Assembly (NCBI RefSeq): GCF_003721595.1
Contig: NZ_RJJR01000002.1
Location: 434,001-498,000 of the forward strand
Length of the DNA stretch: 64,000 nucleotides
DNA from: Hanamia caeni
GTDB lineage: Bacteria; Bacteroidota; Bacteroidia; Chitinophagales; Chitinophagaceae
Direction of reading: 5' to 3'
Of this stretch, positions 1-9,070 are shown one piece after another. The notes beneath the pieces were generated by a model, which saw nothing but the letters and a program-made list of their open reading frames with translations, had not been told where the DNA came from and searched no databases. Position 1 is the stretch's first letter. Each line of letters starts with the position of its first letter. The position numbers and the translations under genes are program-made.

Positions 1-1
1 G

Positions 2-730
2 CCAAGAGAATTAAAATATTTAGCCGTTATTGAAAGTGATTTAAAATCTACCGCCCTGTCAATAAAAGGAGCCCGCGGGCCGTGGCAATTTATGCCTTAC
101 ACAGCAAGGGATTATGGTCTTATAGTTAATCAAAATGAAGATGACCGCACCGATTATTTTAAAAGCACAAATGCGGCGGCAAAATATCTTCTTTCTTTAT
201 ACAAAGATCTTAAGGATTGGCTGCTGGTAATCGCTGCTTATAATGGCGGCGAAGGCCGTGTTTTCAACGCGATAAAAAAAACCGGAAGCCGCAATTTTTG
301 GGATTTGCAATATAATCTGCCTGAAGAATCGCGAAACCATGTTAAAAAATTTATTGCTACACATTATGTTATGGAAACAGGCAATACCGATGGAAATGTA
401 GCAAATTCAAATTTTAATTATTCAGATCTTTCAGTATTAGACAGCAGCCGGTTTACAGCTAATCTTACCGAAGCAGAAAAGATCGGGTCAGTAGCACTGG
501 AAGTTGCGGGAAGATATAAATCGGAAATAATCGCTAAAAATATTTCAATGAGCCAGGAAGATTTTGATCATTATAATCCGGGTTTCAACCACGTTCTTTC
601 AACGGGCTCAAGCTATAAATTGCAGTTGCCTTCAGAAAAGATGGAGATATTTAAGTCGAAAAAGTTCGAAATTTTAAATGAAAGCGTAACGCAACTTTTA
701 CAGGATGTAAAATCAAACTTTTCCCGGTAA
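2..730 (+). CDS. Membrane-bound lytic murein transglycosylase, MltD-like (5' end outside window)
   Basis: C-terminal part of a family GH23 lytic transglycosylase, which cleaves the MurNAc-GlcNAc bond of peptidoglycan and forms 1,6-anhydro ends in the periplasm. The reading frame is open from base 2. It shows the catalytic glutamate in the motif AVIES (Glu codon 32-34), then the fold markers GARGPWQFMP, TARDYGL and AAYNGGEGRV that form the rest of the SLT domain. About 110 further residues follow, ending in DVKSNFSR. They resemble the tail seen after the SLT domain in Bacteroidota MltD proteins, but I see no clear LysM repeat. The N-terminus and signal peptide lie before the window. Family call is firm; the exact gene name is not. 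Confidence 0.88.
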   Translation, partial: PRELKYLAVIESDLKSTALSIKGARGPWQFMPYTARDYGLIVNQNEDDRTDYFKSTNAAAKYLLSLYKDLKDWLLVIAAYNGGEGRVFNAIKKTGSRNFWDLQYNLPEESRNHVKKFIATHYVMETGNTDGNVANSNFNYSDLSVLDSSRFTANLTEAEKIGSVALEVAGRYKSEIIAKNISMSQEDFDHYNPGFNHVLSTGSSYKLQLPSEKMEIFKSKKFEILNESVTQLLQDVKSNFSR

Positions 731-817
731 ACAAGGAAATTCTTTATTTTTTTATTCGCCAAAAATCAGCTTAAATTCTTTCAGAATCAACAATTCGAAT
801 TAACGGATGGATGAAGT

Positions 818-855
818 AAAAAAATTACTTTCCCGGCAGGAAAAGTAATTTTTTT
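818..855. terminator. Bidirectional intrinsic terminator
   Basis: Perfect stem of about 13 bp (A-rich arm ending ATTACTTT, loop of about 10 nt, AAAGTAAT followed by a T-run). The A-run on the left and T-run on the right let it act on both strands. It sits after the lytic transglycosylase (+), and on the minus strand it lies just beyond the end of the acidic protein gene. Confidence 0.75.
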
Positions 856-919
856 ATGTCTGAAAATTGAATATCAGAGAAGGTATATAAATGAGTTATT
901 TTAATGGCGGAAAGTTGAT

Positions 920-1324
920 CTAAAAATCATCGTCATCATCAAAAATGTCGTCATTATCATCAAACAAATCGAGTGATTTAAAATCATCTTCCACATCAAA
1001 ATCGTCGTCTTTGCTTTTTTTAGATGATTTTTTCCCTTTTGATTTTGGGATATCAAATTCTTCAAAATCAGGATCAAAGTCCTCATCTTCATCAGTCTTT
1101 TCCCAATCATCTTCCACCTCTACATCATCGTCATCCTCATCATCGTCAGATTTCTTTTTTGAAGAAGTTTTTCCTTTCTTTTTTTGTGTTTCATCTTCAT
1201 CATCAAAATCGTCATCATCATCATCCTCTTCCTTTTGTGACGCCTTTTTAGGAGAAGATTTAGAGGCACTTTTGGAGGCTTTTGGCGTTGGAATCTTATT
1301 TTCCTTTTCAGATTTTGCTTTCAT
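920..1324 (-). CDS. Extremely acidic, low-complexity, probably disordered protein
   Basis: 134 residues built almost only from Asp, Glu, Lys and Ser. A Lys/Ser/Pro-rich N-terminus (about 1-30) is followed by alternating poly-Asp runs and KKKGKTSSKKK-type basic patches, ending in DDDDDF. No signal peptide, membrane segment or catalytic motif is visible, and it should be intrinsically disordered. It could be a histone-tail-like or chaperone-like polyelectrolyte, but nothing in the sequence proves a role. The opposite strand is also open here, because GAT/GAA repeats read as Ser/Phe codons in reverse; that antisense frame has no protein-like character. Start chosen at the first ATG. The gene stands alone between two terminating or divergent neighbours. 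Confidence 0.7.
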   Translation of the reverse strand: MKAKSEKENKIPTPKASKSASKSSPKKASQKEEDDDDDDFDDEDETQKKKGKTSSKKKSDDDEDDDDVEVEDDWEKTDEDEDFDPDFEEFDIPKSKGKKSSKKSKDDDFDVEDDFKSLDLFDDNDDIFDDDDDF

Positions 1325-1409
1325 AATTTTCCAAGGATTTTAATGTAAATTTTCAATATCATTTTCAATTAACCAAAAATAATAAAACATTTTTTAAAAA
1401 ATAATCTCA

Positions 1410-2675
1410 TCATTCCGCTACAATTAACTGGTCTGTGCCGGGCCCGTTTGAAATATATTTTACGGGAACGCCAAGCACTGAATTGATATAATTAATATAA
1501 GAATCCATTTGGGAAGGTAAATCTTTATAGGCCTTTATTTGGGTGATATCTAATTTCCAGCCGCTGAATTCTTTATATTCCGGTTTGACGTTGAAACCTT
1601 CCATTTGAAACGGAACCTGGGATGTTTCCTGTCCGTTGATTAAATATTTATTACAAAGCTTTAAAACATCCAGGGTATCAAGCACATCTGCTTTTGTCAT
1701 TGCTAACTGCGTAACACCATTAATCATACAAGCAAAATTGAGTGCCACCAAATCTATCCAGCCACATCTTCTGGGCCTTCCGGTAGTACTGCCAAATTCA
1801 TGTCCTTTTTGTCGAATCAATTCGCCCGTTTCATCGTGAAGTTCTGTAGGAAAAGGCCCGCTTCCTACGCGCGTGCAATAGGCTTTTGTAATGCCAATTA
1901 CATCTTTGATTTTTTGCGGAGCAATACCGAGGCCGCTGCAAACGCCTGCTGTAATGGTATTACTTGAGGTTACAAAGGGAAATGTGCCGAAATCAACATC
2001 CAGCATGCTTCCCTGGGCGCCTTCTGCCAGTACGGTTTTGCCGGATTGAATTTTTTCATTTATGAAATATTCTCCATTGACAATTTTCAGGGTTTTTAGA
2101 AACTCAATGGATTCGAAGAAAGCTTCTTCATCTGCAGAAATATCTTCTTCAAAAGAGAAATTTTGCAACAATTGCTCATGCTTCTTTCTTAATGTGTCAT
2201 ATTTATTCCGAAAATCACCGGAAAGTATATCGCCTACCCTCAGGCCATTTCTTCCGGTTTTGTCCATATACGCGGGGCTGATACCTTTTAATGTCGAGCC
2301 AATTTTTTCATGCCCTTTGGCTGCTTCGCTCGCCCTGTCAAGTGCGCGATGCGTTGGTAAAATCAGGTGCGTTCTTTCGCTGATATATAAAGATTGCCGG
2401 TAATCTATTCCAAATGCTGCTACGGATTCGCATTCTTTTTTTAGCGTAACCACATCCAGCACCACGCCGCTTCCTATAAGGTTTATTTTATTTTCATGAA
2501 AAATTCCGGAAGGAATCTGGTGAAGTACTATTTTTTTATCCCTGACATATAAGGTATGGCCGGCATTTGGGCCGCCCTGGAACCGGGCTACGATATCATA
2601 ATGAGGCGCGAAATAATCAACAATTTTTCCTTTCCCTTCATCGCCCCACTGGAGCCCGAGAATTACATCAACCAT
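1410..2675 (-). CDS. purA: Adenylosuccinate synthetase
   Basis: Makes adenylosuccinate from IMP and aspartate with GTP, the first committed step to AMP. 421 residues, the usual length. The GTP-binding loop QWGDEGKGK is at residues 9-17 and includes catalytic Asp12. The partner histidine is His40 in GGPNAGH. Further landmarks are EGAQGSMLD, TRVGSGPFPTE and STTGRPRRCGW, all typical of PurA. The ATG lies only 4 nt after a TAAGTTTG promoter box on the minus strand (2687..2680), so the mRNA may be leaderless. The other IMP-related gene in the window, purH, is 6 kb away and not in the same operon. Confidence 0.97.
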   Translation of the reverse strand: MVDVILGLQWGDEGKGKIVDYFAPHYDIVARFQGGPNAGHTLYVRDKKIVLHQIPSGIFHENKINLIGSGVVLDVVTLKKECESVAAFGIDYRQSLYISERTHLILPTHRALDRASEAAKGHEKIGSTLKGISPAYMDKTGRNGLRVGDILSGDFRNKYDTLRKKHEQLLQNFSFEEDISADEEAFFESIEFLKTLKIVNGEYFINEKIQSGKTVLAEGAQGSMLDVDFGTFPFVTSSNTITAGVCSGLGIAPQKIKDVIGITKAYCTRVGSGPFPTELHDETGELIRQKGHEFGSTTGRPRRCGWIDLVALNFACMINGVTQLAMTKADVLDTLDVLKLCNKYLINGQETSQVPFQMEGFNVKPEYKEFSGWKLDITQIKAYKDLPSQMDSYINYINSVLGVPVKYISNGPGTDQLIVAE

Positions 2676-2679
2676 TTTT

Positions 2680-2687
2680 CAAACTTA
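2680..2687 (-). promoter_or_regulatory. Bacteroidota -7 box for purA (TAAGTTTG)
   Basis: TAAGTTTG matches the TAnnTTTG consensus. Only 4 nt (AAAA) separate it from the purA ATG, so transcription should begin at or beside the start codon. No convincing -33 TTTG is seen. Confidence 0.55.
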
Positions 2688-2794
2688 TTTAATCATCAAT
2701 TTTTAGAACGCGGTAAAAGTAAAATTAAAAACAGAAAAGAAGATAATTTTTACAGAAAAAAGAAGATTATTGTTTTTAATCCCACAGCGCGGCG

Positions 2795-2827
2795 ACGGTA
2801 AATAAACAAATAATTCAGATTTTTTTT
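2795..2827 (-). repeat. Dispersed intergenic repeat, copy 1
   Basis: Read on the minus strand, AAAAATCTGAATTATTTGTT is followed by TATTTACCG. Its first 20 bases are identical to those of the copy at 17804-17835. Lies between the divergent genes purA and uvrD/pcrA. Confidence 0.7.
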
Positions 2828-2954
2828 GTACAAAAAGTTTTTCCAGAATTTAGAATACCTCGCTTTGAAAAATAGCTGCTTATAAAATTTGGAAAACTGT
2901 AGCCTGACGATTCAGTATTTTTCCACCGCACTCTTTCCTCCAAACCTCTTTTCG

Positions 2955-2962
2955 TAAATTTG
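2955..2962 (+). promoter_or_regulatory. Bacteroidota -7 box for the UvrD/PcrA helicase (TAAATTTG)
   Basis: TAAATTTG is followed by 5 nt (CAAAC) and the ATG, the same leaderless arrangement as for purA. No clear -33 element. Confidence 0.55.
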
Positions 2963-2967
2963 CAAAC

Positions 2968-5274
2968 ATGCAGGAATATTTATCCGGATTGAATGATTCG
3001 CAACGTGAAGCGGTACTTCATCGTGATGGCCCCATTATGATAGTGGCCGGAGCCGGCAGCGGCAAAACCAAAGTTTTAACTACAAGGATTGCGCACCTGA
3101 TGGCTACCGGTGTGGATGCCTTCCAGATATTAGCGCTCACCTTTACCAACAAGGCGGCAGCGGAAATGAAAGAAAGAGTGGCCCATATACTTGGGAACAA
3201 TGAAGCGCGTAATTTATACATTGGCACTTTCCATTCTGTTTTTGCAAGGATTCTGAGGGCGGAAGCCGATAAATTGGGCTATCCGCGCAATTTTACCATT
3301 TATGATACAGACGATGCGAAAAGCGTTGTGAAAACGGTAGTGAAAGAACTGAATCTTGATGAAAAACATTACAAACCCAATACCGTTTACAACCGCATTT
3401 CCGGAGCAAAAAACAGCCTTATAACGCCTGAAGAATATGTCAACGATTTTTCGCTGCAACAGGAAGATATGAGAGCCAACCGGCCGATGATTGGGCAAAT
3501 TTATATGGCTTATTGCAATCGCTGTTTCAAAAATGGAGCGATGGATTTTGATGATTTGCTGCTGAAATTTTACCAGCTTTTGAAAACCCATCCGGAAAGC
3601 CTGAGTAAATACCAGCGCAAGTTTAGATACATCATGATTGATGAATACCAGGATACCAATACGGCTCAATATCAAATTATAAAGTTGTTGGGTGCCATGC
3701 ACGAAAACGTTGCGGTAGTGGGCGATGACGCGCAAAGCATTTATAGTTTCCGTGGCGCTACTATTGAAAATATTTTACAATTCCGAAAGGATTATGATGA
3801 AGTAAAAGTGGTAATGCTCGAACAAAATTACCGCAGCTCTCAAAATATTCTTCATGTGGCTAATCACATTATTGCCAACAATAAGGGCCAGATTCCTAAA
3901 AAACTCTGGACAAGCAATATTGAAGGCGAAAAAATAAACCTGGTAAGGACTGCCACAGATAATGATGAAGGCAAATATGTTGCTGATGCTATCCAGGAAC
4001 AAAAACTAAGGAATCATTTTCGCAATGCTGATTTTGCTATTTTATACAGAACAAATGCGCAAAGCCGCAGCTTTGAAGAAAGCCTTCGAAGAATGAATAT
4101 CGCTTATCGGATTTATGGTGGCATTAGTTTTTACCAACGAAAAGAAATAAAAGATTTTTTAAGCTACCTGCGCGTAATTGTTAATCCGGGTGATGAAGAG
4201 GCTTTGAAAAGAATTATTAATTATCCGGCAAGAGGCATCGGCAAAACTTCGGTTGAACGGGCGATTCTTTATGCAAACCAGGAAAATGTTTCGATGTGGA
4301 ATGTGCTGGAAAACGCTGCTGCGTTCGGTTATAGGGCATCTACTCTTGAAACTATCACCAATTTTGTGGTGATGATAAAAATGTTTCAGAGCGAATTGCA
4401 AAAGAAAAATGCTTATGACCTGGCAGTTTTGGTGGGAAAAAATACCGGCATAGTAAAAGAGCTATTTAATGATAAAACTACGGAAGGGTTAGCACGCTAC
4501 GAAAATTTACAGGAATTATTGAACTCAATTAAAGAATACACCGAAACGCCAACTGATGATGGTGAATTGCTTGATAAAAGCCTGGGAAGCTATTTACAAC
4601 AGATTACTTTGCTCACTGACGCTGATGACGATAAAGGGGAAAGCGATGTAGTGAAATTGATGACCATTCATGCAGCCAAAGGGCTTGAATTTCCCGTAGT
4701 ATTTGTAGGAGGTCTCGAAGAAACCTTATTTCCAAATGCAATGGCCATCAACACCCGTGAAGAGCTTGAGGAAGAAAGGCGACTTTTTTATGTGGCTATT
4801 ACACGAGCTAAACATAGGCTGTGGCTTACGTATGCCAACAATCGGTATCGTTTTGGCAATCTTACCCAAAATGAACCAAGCCGTTTCATAGATGAATTGC
4901 CGCCGGAAAGGCTGGATAAATCTTTTGCTGGCGGAAATGCACGCATTAATCAAAGTAACAATTACTGGAATGCTTTTGACAGGTCAAAATCATCTGCTGG
5001 AAGCCAACAGAGGGAGACTAAATCTGAGAAACCGGCTTATATGGTGTCTACACCGGTAATTAAAATAAAAGAACACATTCCTTCACCGGATTTTGCTCCC
5101 AGCGACACAAGCCATTTGCAAACTGGCCAGAGAATTGAGCACCAGAAATTTGGCTTTGGCGAGGTGTTGAAATTGGAAGGCGCCGCGCATAACCCGATAG
5201 CCACCGTTAAGTTTGAACACAATGGCGAGAAGAAAATTATGTTGAATTATGCCAAATTAAGAATTGTTGAATAA
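2968..5274 (+). CDS. pcrA: ATP-dependent DNA helicase UvrD/PcrA
   Basis: Superfamily 1A 3'-5' DNA helicase used in nucleotide-excision repair, replication-fork rescue and clearing stalled RNA polymerase. 768 residues. Walker A AGAGSGKT at 27-34, Walker B/motif II DEYQDTN near 228, motif III DDAQSIYSFRGA near 252, motif V TIHAAKGLEFPVVF at about 566-579 and motif VI VAITRAKHRLW near 610. The last 60 residues (GQRIEHQKFGFGEVLKLEG) form the small Tudor-like domain that binds RNA polymerase in PcrA/UvrD. All helicase motifs are intact. The start is fixed by the promoter box 5 nt upstream. uvrD and pcrA are names for the same clade; I use pcrA. Confidence 0.95.
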   Translation: MQEYLSGLNDSQREAVLHRDGPIMIVAGAGSGKTKVLTTRIAHLMATGVDAFQILALTFTNKAAAEMKERVAHILGNNEARNLYIGTFHSVFARILRAEADKLGYPRNFTIYDTDDAKSVVKTVVKELNLDEKHYKPNTVYNRISGAKNSLITPEEYVNDFSLQQEDMRANRPMIGQIYMAYCNRCFKNGAMDFDDLLLKFYQLLKTHPESLSKYQRKFRYIMIDEYQDTNTAQYQIIKLLGAMHENVAVVGDDAQSIYSFRGATIENILQFRKDYDEVKVVMLEQNYRSSQNILHVANHIIANNKGQIPKKLWTSNIEGEKINLVRTATDNDEGKYVADAIQEQKLRNHFRNADFAILYRTNAQSRSFEESLRRMNIAYRIYGGISFYQRKEIKDFLSYLRVIVNPGDEEALKRIINYPARGIGKTSVERAILYANQENVSMWNVLENAAAFGYRASTLETITNFVVMIKMFQSELQKKNAYDLAVLVGKNTGIVKELFNDKTTEGLARYENLQELLNSIKEYTETPTDDGELLDKSLGSYLQQITLLTDADDDKGESDVVKLMTIHAAKGLEFPVVFVGGLEETLFPNAMAINTREELEEERRLFYVAITRAKHRLWLTYANNRYRFGNLTQNEPSRFIDELPPERLDKSFAGGNARINQSNNYWNAFDRSKSSAGSQQRETKSEKPAYMVSTPVIKIKEHIPSPDFAPSDTSHLQTGQRIEHQKFGFGEVLKLEGAAHNPIATVKFEHNGEKKIMLNYAKLRIVE

Positions 5275-5289
5275 TGTTCGTTTACTGAT

Positions 5290-6768
5290 TTAATGAACAT
5301 GCCTTCTTTTAATTATTCCCCCTGAGGCCTCTTTTATAGTGCTTGCAAAAACGAAAGACCGGGGGTCTATCTCACTCACGAGATTTTTAAGTTTCCGGAT
5401 TTCCAGCCGGGTAATTACAGTAAAAATAATATCGCAGTCAGAGTGTGTTTCAAATTTGCCCGGTAAGAATCCCCGCTCTCCTTTATAAATGGTAATTCCT
5501 CTTCCCATTTCATTTACCAGCCGGTCTTTGATGATTTCGCTTTTGCCGGAAATAATGGTAACGCCAATATAAGCCTCAAGACCTTCTACCACATAATCTA
5601 CCGTGCGCGTAGCAGCAAAATAGGTAAGCACGGAATATAATGCCACCTGGATGCCAAATTCAAAAGCTGCCACACCAAAGATAATTATGTTGATAGCAAA
5701 AATTATTTCGGTGATGGTAAAGCTTGTTTTTTTCCAGGTATACAACGCAAGAATTTCAATTCCGTCAATAGCGCAGCCAGCTCTCATGGTTAAGCCAATT
5801 CCGGCACCCAGAAAAAATCCTCCGAAAATTGAAACCAGTAATTTGTCTGAAGTAATTGAATAATGCGGAAAAAAATAAAGGCAAAAGCCTAACAACAAAA
5901 TGCAAATAAAAGTTTTAAGCGCATAGTTGAAATTGATAGCATAAATGCAAATTATAATGAAAGGAAGATTGGCCAGGATAATTACGAATGAAATATCAAA
6001 GTGATATAGTTCACTTATTAATAAGGAGATGCCCGTAACACCGCCATCAAAAAAATGATTCGGAATTAAAAATCCTTTCAAAGAAAAGGCGACCAGCAAA
6101 ACGCCTGAAATAATAAACATGGCATCGCTAAGCCAGGCGCTGATTTCAATGAAGCTTTTTGATCCGCCGTTCTTTTCCAGCCTGCGCCGTAATTGATCCG
6201 CAGTTTGTTTCAATCGTGCTGCCAGCCTGCTTTGCGCAGTATGAGTAAAATAAGAATGCGTCTCCACAAATTTTAATTCTTCCTCGCTCCATTCTTCGCG
6301 GTTTTTTACTATTCCCGCTTCATGCAATTCTTTATATAGCTTATCTGCCGTGACAAAATAACTGTCGGTTCCCATATAATACAGGTCTGCATCACAAAGA
6401 ATCTTTCCCAGTTTGTCTTTGGGTTGCTGGGGCAATTTGGTAGTGAGTATAAGTTCGCAAATCCAATCTATATTTTTTTCTGTGTATCCAAATTGCGGAA
6501 GCCATTTCCTGGCCATTGCGCAGGATATTTCCTCATGGTCGCTGTAGGTTTCCAAAAAGCCGCAATCATGAAAAAGAGCTGCGGTTTTTAAGATCGTAAG
6601 TTCAGGCTCTTGTATTTTTTCAGCCTTTGCCAATTGCTCAGCAGCTAAAATTACATTTTTAGTATGCTGTACATTATGATAATGAAGATAAGCGGGTAAT
6701 TCTGCTTCGAGTTTTTGAGTCAGGAATGAATAAACCTGCTCAAATTGAATTTGTTGCGACTGCGTCAA
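5290..6768 (-). CDS. Fusion: HD-domain phosphohydrolase + YitT-family membrane protein
   Basis: 492 residues joining two families. Residues about 1-200 are an HD-type metal phosphohydrolase, with histidines 31 and 35 in YHNVQHTKNV, the HD pair at 67-68 in ALFHDCGF, and the distal aspartates of CDADL at 126-128. This set suits a two-metal site. Residues about 210-395 hold five or six hydrophobic segments of the YitT/DUF161 type (GGVTGISLL, AGCAIDGIEIL). The last about 90 residues are the cytoplasmic DUF2179 ligand-binding domain (TIISGKSEIIKDRLV, GRGITIYKGERGF). No frameshift or internal start is needed: the frame is continuous. An HD nucleotidase tethered to a DUF2179 sensor suggests nucleotide-linked signalling at the inner membrane; the substrate is unknown. 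Confidence 0.85.
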   Translation of the reverse strand: MTQSQQIQFEQVYSFLTQKLEAELPAYLHYHNVQHTKNVILAAEQLAKAEKIQEPELTILKTAALFHDCGFLETYSDHEEISCAMARKWLPQFGYTEKNIDWICELILTTKLPQQPKDKLGKILCDADLYYMGTDSYFVTADKLYKELHEAGIVKNREEWSEEELKFVETHSYFTHTAQSRLAARLKQTADQLRRRLEKNGGSKSFIEISAWLSDAMFIISGVLLVAFSLKGFLIPNHFFDGGVTGISLLISELYHFDISFVIILANLPFIIICIYAINFNYALKTFICILLLGFCLYFFPHYSITSDKLLVSIFGGFFLGAGIGLTMRAGCAIDGIEILALYTWKKTSFTITEIIFAINIIIFGVAAFEFGIQVALYSVLTYFAATRTVDYVVEGLEAYIGVTIISGKSEIIKDRLVNEMGRGITIYKGERGFLPGKFETHSDCDIIFTVITRLEIRKLKNLVSEIDPRSFVFASTIKEASGGIIKRRHVH

Positions 6769-6790
6769 GAATTTTTAAATTTATCTATTG

Positions 6791-6798
6791 CAAAAATA
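6791..6798 (-). promoter_or_regulatory. -7 box (TATTTTTG) for the HD-YitT gene
   Basis: TATTTTTG on the minus strand, 22 nt before the ATG at 6768. Fits TAnnTTTG; no recognisable -33 box. Confidence 0.45.
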
Positions 6799-6954
6799 TT
6801 TAAACAACCATAGCCATTTAGAATTACTTTAAAAGCAACGGGTACAAATCTAAATATTGTGGAATAAATTTATTAAAAATGTATCTTCAGTCCTGAATTG
6901 AAATGCCTTTTACCAAATTCTCCGCTTTAGTTCTATTGCTAAAACTGCTTTTTA

Positions 6955-9048
6955 ATGAGAAAATCATACCACATACCTGCCTGGAAAAAAGCTCCGTTTA
7001 TTCGTGTACTCATCCCCGTTATATTGGGAATTATTACCCAGGTTCATTTGGGTTTTACAATTCAAATGCTGCTTTCTGCCTGCAGCGCTATTGCAGCGCT
7101 TTTAGTTTTATTTTCATTTCTACCTGAAGCGTTTAGGTTTCGTTTCAGAATGGCTGGCGGAATATTATTATCGTTATTACTTTTCTTTTCAGGTTCTTTT
7201 TTTACCTGGAATAAGAACGTAAGAAATAGTAACAACTGGTATGGAAAATTCAAAAATGAAAAGAATTATTTGATTGCTTCCGTAGCTGAGCCTTTGGAGG
7301 AAAAGCCAAAATCTTTTAAAGCGATTTTAAAGGCGAATGGTGTTGTTCAAAATGGGAAAATAATAAAAACAACCGGGATGTTTTTAGCCTACTTTTCCAA
7401 AGAGGGCGCTCCGAAGCTGGAATATGGCGACCAAATTATAGTAAACAAACAATTAAGCCCGATTCCTAATCCGGGCAATCCTGCTGCATTCGATTACCGT
7501 CAATATTGTGCGAATCACCAACTGTATCACCAGGTATTTTTAAGAGAAAATGAATGGGTTGTATTGCCTTCAAAAAATAAAAAACTCTGGGCCTCAATCA
7601 TTTTTTCGGTCCGGACTAAAACCGTTACTATTCTTGAAAAATATTTAGGTAAAAATGATGAGTCGGCAATTGCAAAGGCTTTATTAATCGGGTATAAGGT
7701 TGACCTTGATAAGGATTTAGTACAGGCATACAGCAATGCAGGCGTAGTCCATATCATTGCAATTTCCGGCCTTCACATTGGTATTATTTATTCGGTACTC
7801 TTTTGGCTATTTTCAATTTTGCCTTTCACGAAAAAATCAAAAGCTTTCCGGCTGCTGTTAATTGTTTCCGGCCTGTGGTTTTTTGCATTGGTTACGGGCG
7901 CTTCACCTTCTGTATTGCGCGCCGCTCTTATGTTTTCTTTTATTATTCTTGGAACTGCCCTTGATAAAAAAGGGTCTGTTTATAATTCAATTGCGGCTTC
8001 TGCCTTTTTGTTATTATGCATTGACCCGTTTGTTTTGTGGGACGTGGGTTTCCAATTGTCCTACCTGGCTGTCATCGGTATTGTAGTGGCTCAGAAACCA
8101 ATATCAGCGTGGATTTCTTTTAAAAACAAATGGCTTCAAAAAGGATGGGAAATCATGGCGGTGTCATTAGCAGCGCAATTATTTACTTTTCCATTGTGCC
8201 TGTATTATTTTCACCAGTTGCCGTTATTATTTTTATTAGCTAATCTTATTGCCATTCCTCTCTCTACTTTAATATTATTTGGATGTCTTTTTTTAATGGC
8301 AGTTTCACCACTGCATTTGCTGGCATTTTACTGCGCAAAAATTTTGTATGCCTTGTTATGGTTTTTGAACCATTCCGTTCTGTTTTTTGATTCAATTCCT
8401 TATTCTTTGTGGCAGGGTGTTTTGGTTTCTAAAGTTGAAACCGCGTTATTGTATTTCTTTATCATCGGCATGGTGTATGCTTTCATTGAAAGAAATAAGA
8501 ATACCTTTAAATTCTCTGCTGCATTTCTTTTGTTATTTTTTATCGTGAAAGCACGGCGTGAGTGGAATATATATCAGCAAAAGAAAATTATTGTCTTTAA
8601 TATCCCGCAACATAAGGCCATACAATTTATTGATAGAAATAATTTCTATTATGCCGGCGACAATGAAGTTGTGCACGACAAGCTTTTGAATAACTACAAT
8701 CTGAAGCCCGTGCGTATTGCTTTTCAGCTAAATGATACCTGTACAAAACCTGTACAGTTGTTTGTAAAAAATAATTTTTTTCAATTTCATTCCAACAGAT
8801 TATTAGTAATTGATTCATCAAATTGTGATTTTCAAAGTGATGAAAAAATGAAAATTGATTATATTATTATTTCAAAAAATCCTCAAATAAAAATCACGCA
8901 AATCGCCAAAAATTTTGATTGCAAGAATTACATTTTTGATGCTTCTAATTCGCCTTACAAAATTGAGCAATGGAAAAAAGAATGCGAAGAATTACATTTG
9001 CACTTCCATTCTGTTTTGGAACAGGGTGCCATAGTTATCAATTTATAA
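6955..9048 (+). CDS. comEC: ComEC/Rec2-family DNA-uptake channel protein
   Basis: Polytopic inner-membrane protein of the ComEC/Rec2 family, which carries single-stranded DNA into the cytoplasm in natural transformation. 697 residues. N-terminal membrane helices are followed by a DUF4131-type soluble region with the OB-like stretch ending NPGNPAAFDYRQY. The ComEC core begins with the hallmark AISGLHIG (about 269-276), then further helices and GASPSVLRA. After the last helix about 150 residues remain. They contain no HxHxDH motif, so the metallo-beta-lactamase domain found at the C-terminus of many ComEC proteins is missing or unrecognisable. The purH start follows within 25 bases, suggesting co-transcription. 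Confidence 0.88.
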   Translation: MRKSYHIPAWKKAPFIRVLIPVILGIITQVHLGFTIQMLLSACSAIAALLVLFSFLPEAFRFRFRMAGGILLSLLLFFSGSFFTWNKNVRNSNNWYGKFKNEKNYLIASVAEPLEEKPKSFKAILKANGVVQNGKIIKTTGMFLAYFSKEGAPKLEYGDQIIVNKQLSPIPNPGNPAAFDYRQYCANHQLYHQVFLRENEWVVLPSKNKKLWASIIFSVRTKTVTILEKYLGKNDESAIAKALLIGYKVDLDKDLVQAYSNAGVVHIIAISGLHIGIIYSVLFWLFSILPFTKKSKAFRLLLIVSGLWFFALVTGASPSVLRAALMFSFIILGTALDKKGSVYNSIAASAFLLLCIDPFVLWDVGFQLSYLAVIGIVVAQKPISAWISFKNKWLQKGWEIMAVSLAAQLFTFPLCLYYFHQLPLLFLLANLIAIPLSTLILFGCLFLMAVSPLHLLAFYCAKILYALLWFLNHSVLFFDSIPYSLWQGVLVSKVETALLYFFIIGMVYAFIERNKNTFKFSAAFLLLFFIVKARREWNIYQQKKIIVFNIPQHKAIQFIDRNNFYYAGDNEVVHDKLLNNYNLKPVRIAFQLNDTCTKPVQLFVKNNFFQFHSNRLLVIDSSNCDFQSDEKMKIDYIIISKNPQIKITQIAKNFDCKNYIFDASNSPYKIEQWKKECEELHLHFHSVLEQGAIVINL

Positions 9049-9070
9049 ATGAAAAAATTTGTGTCTACAA

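Noticed and set aside
945..1343. 132-codon Ser/Phe-rich plus-strand frame opposite the acidic protein
   Set aside because: It is the mirror of GAT/GAA-rich codons; composition is only Ser and Phe and there is no promoter or protein-like pattern.
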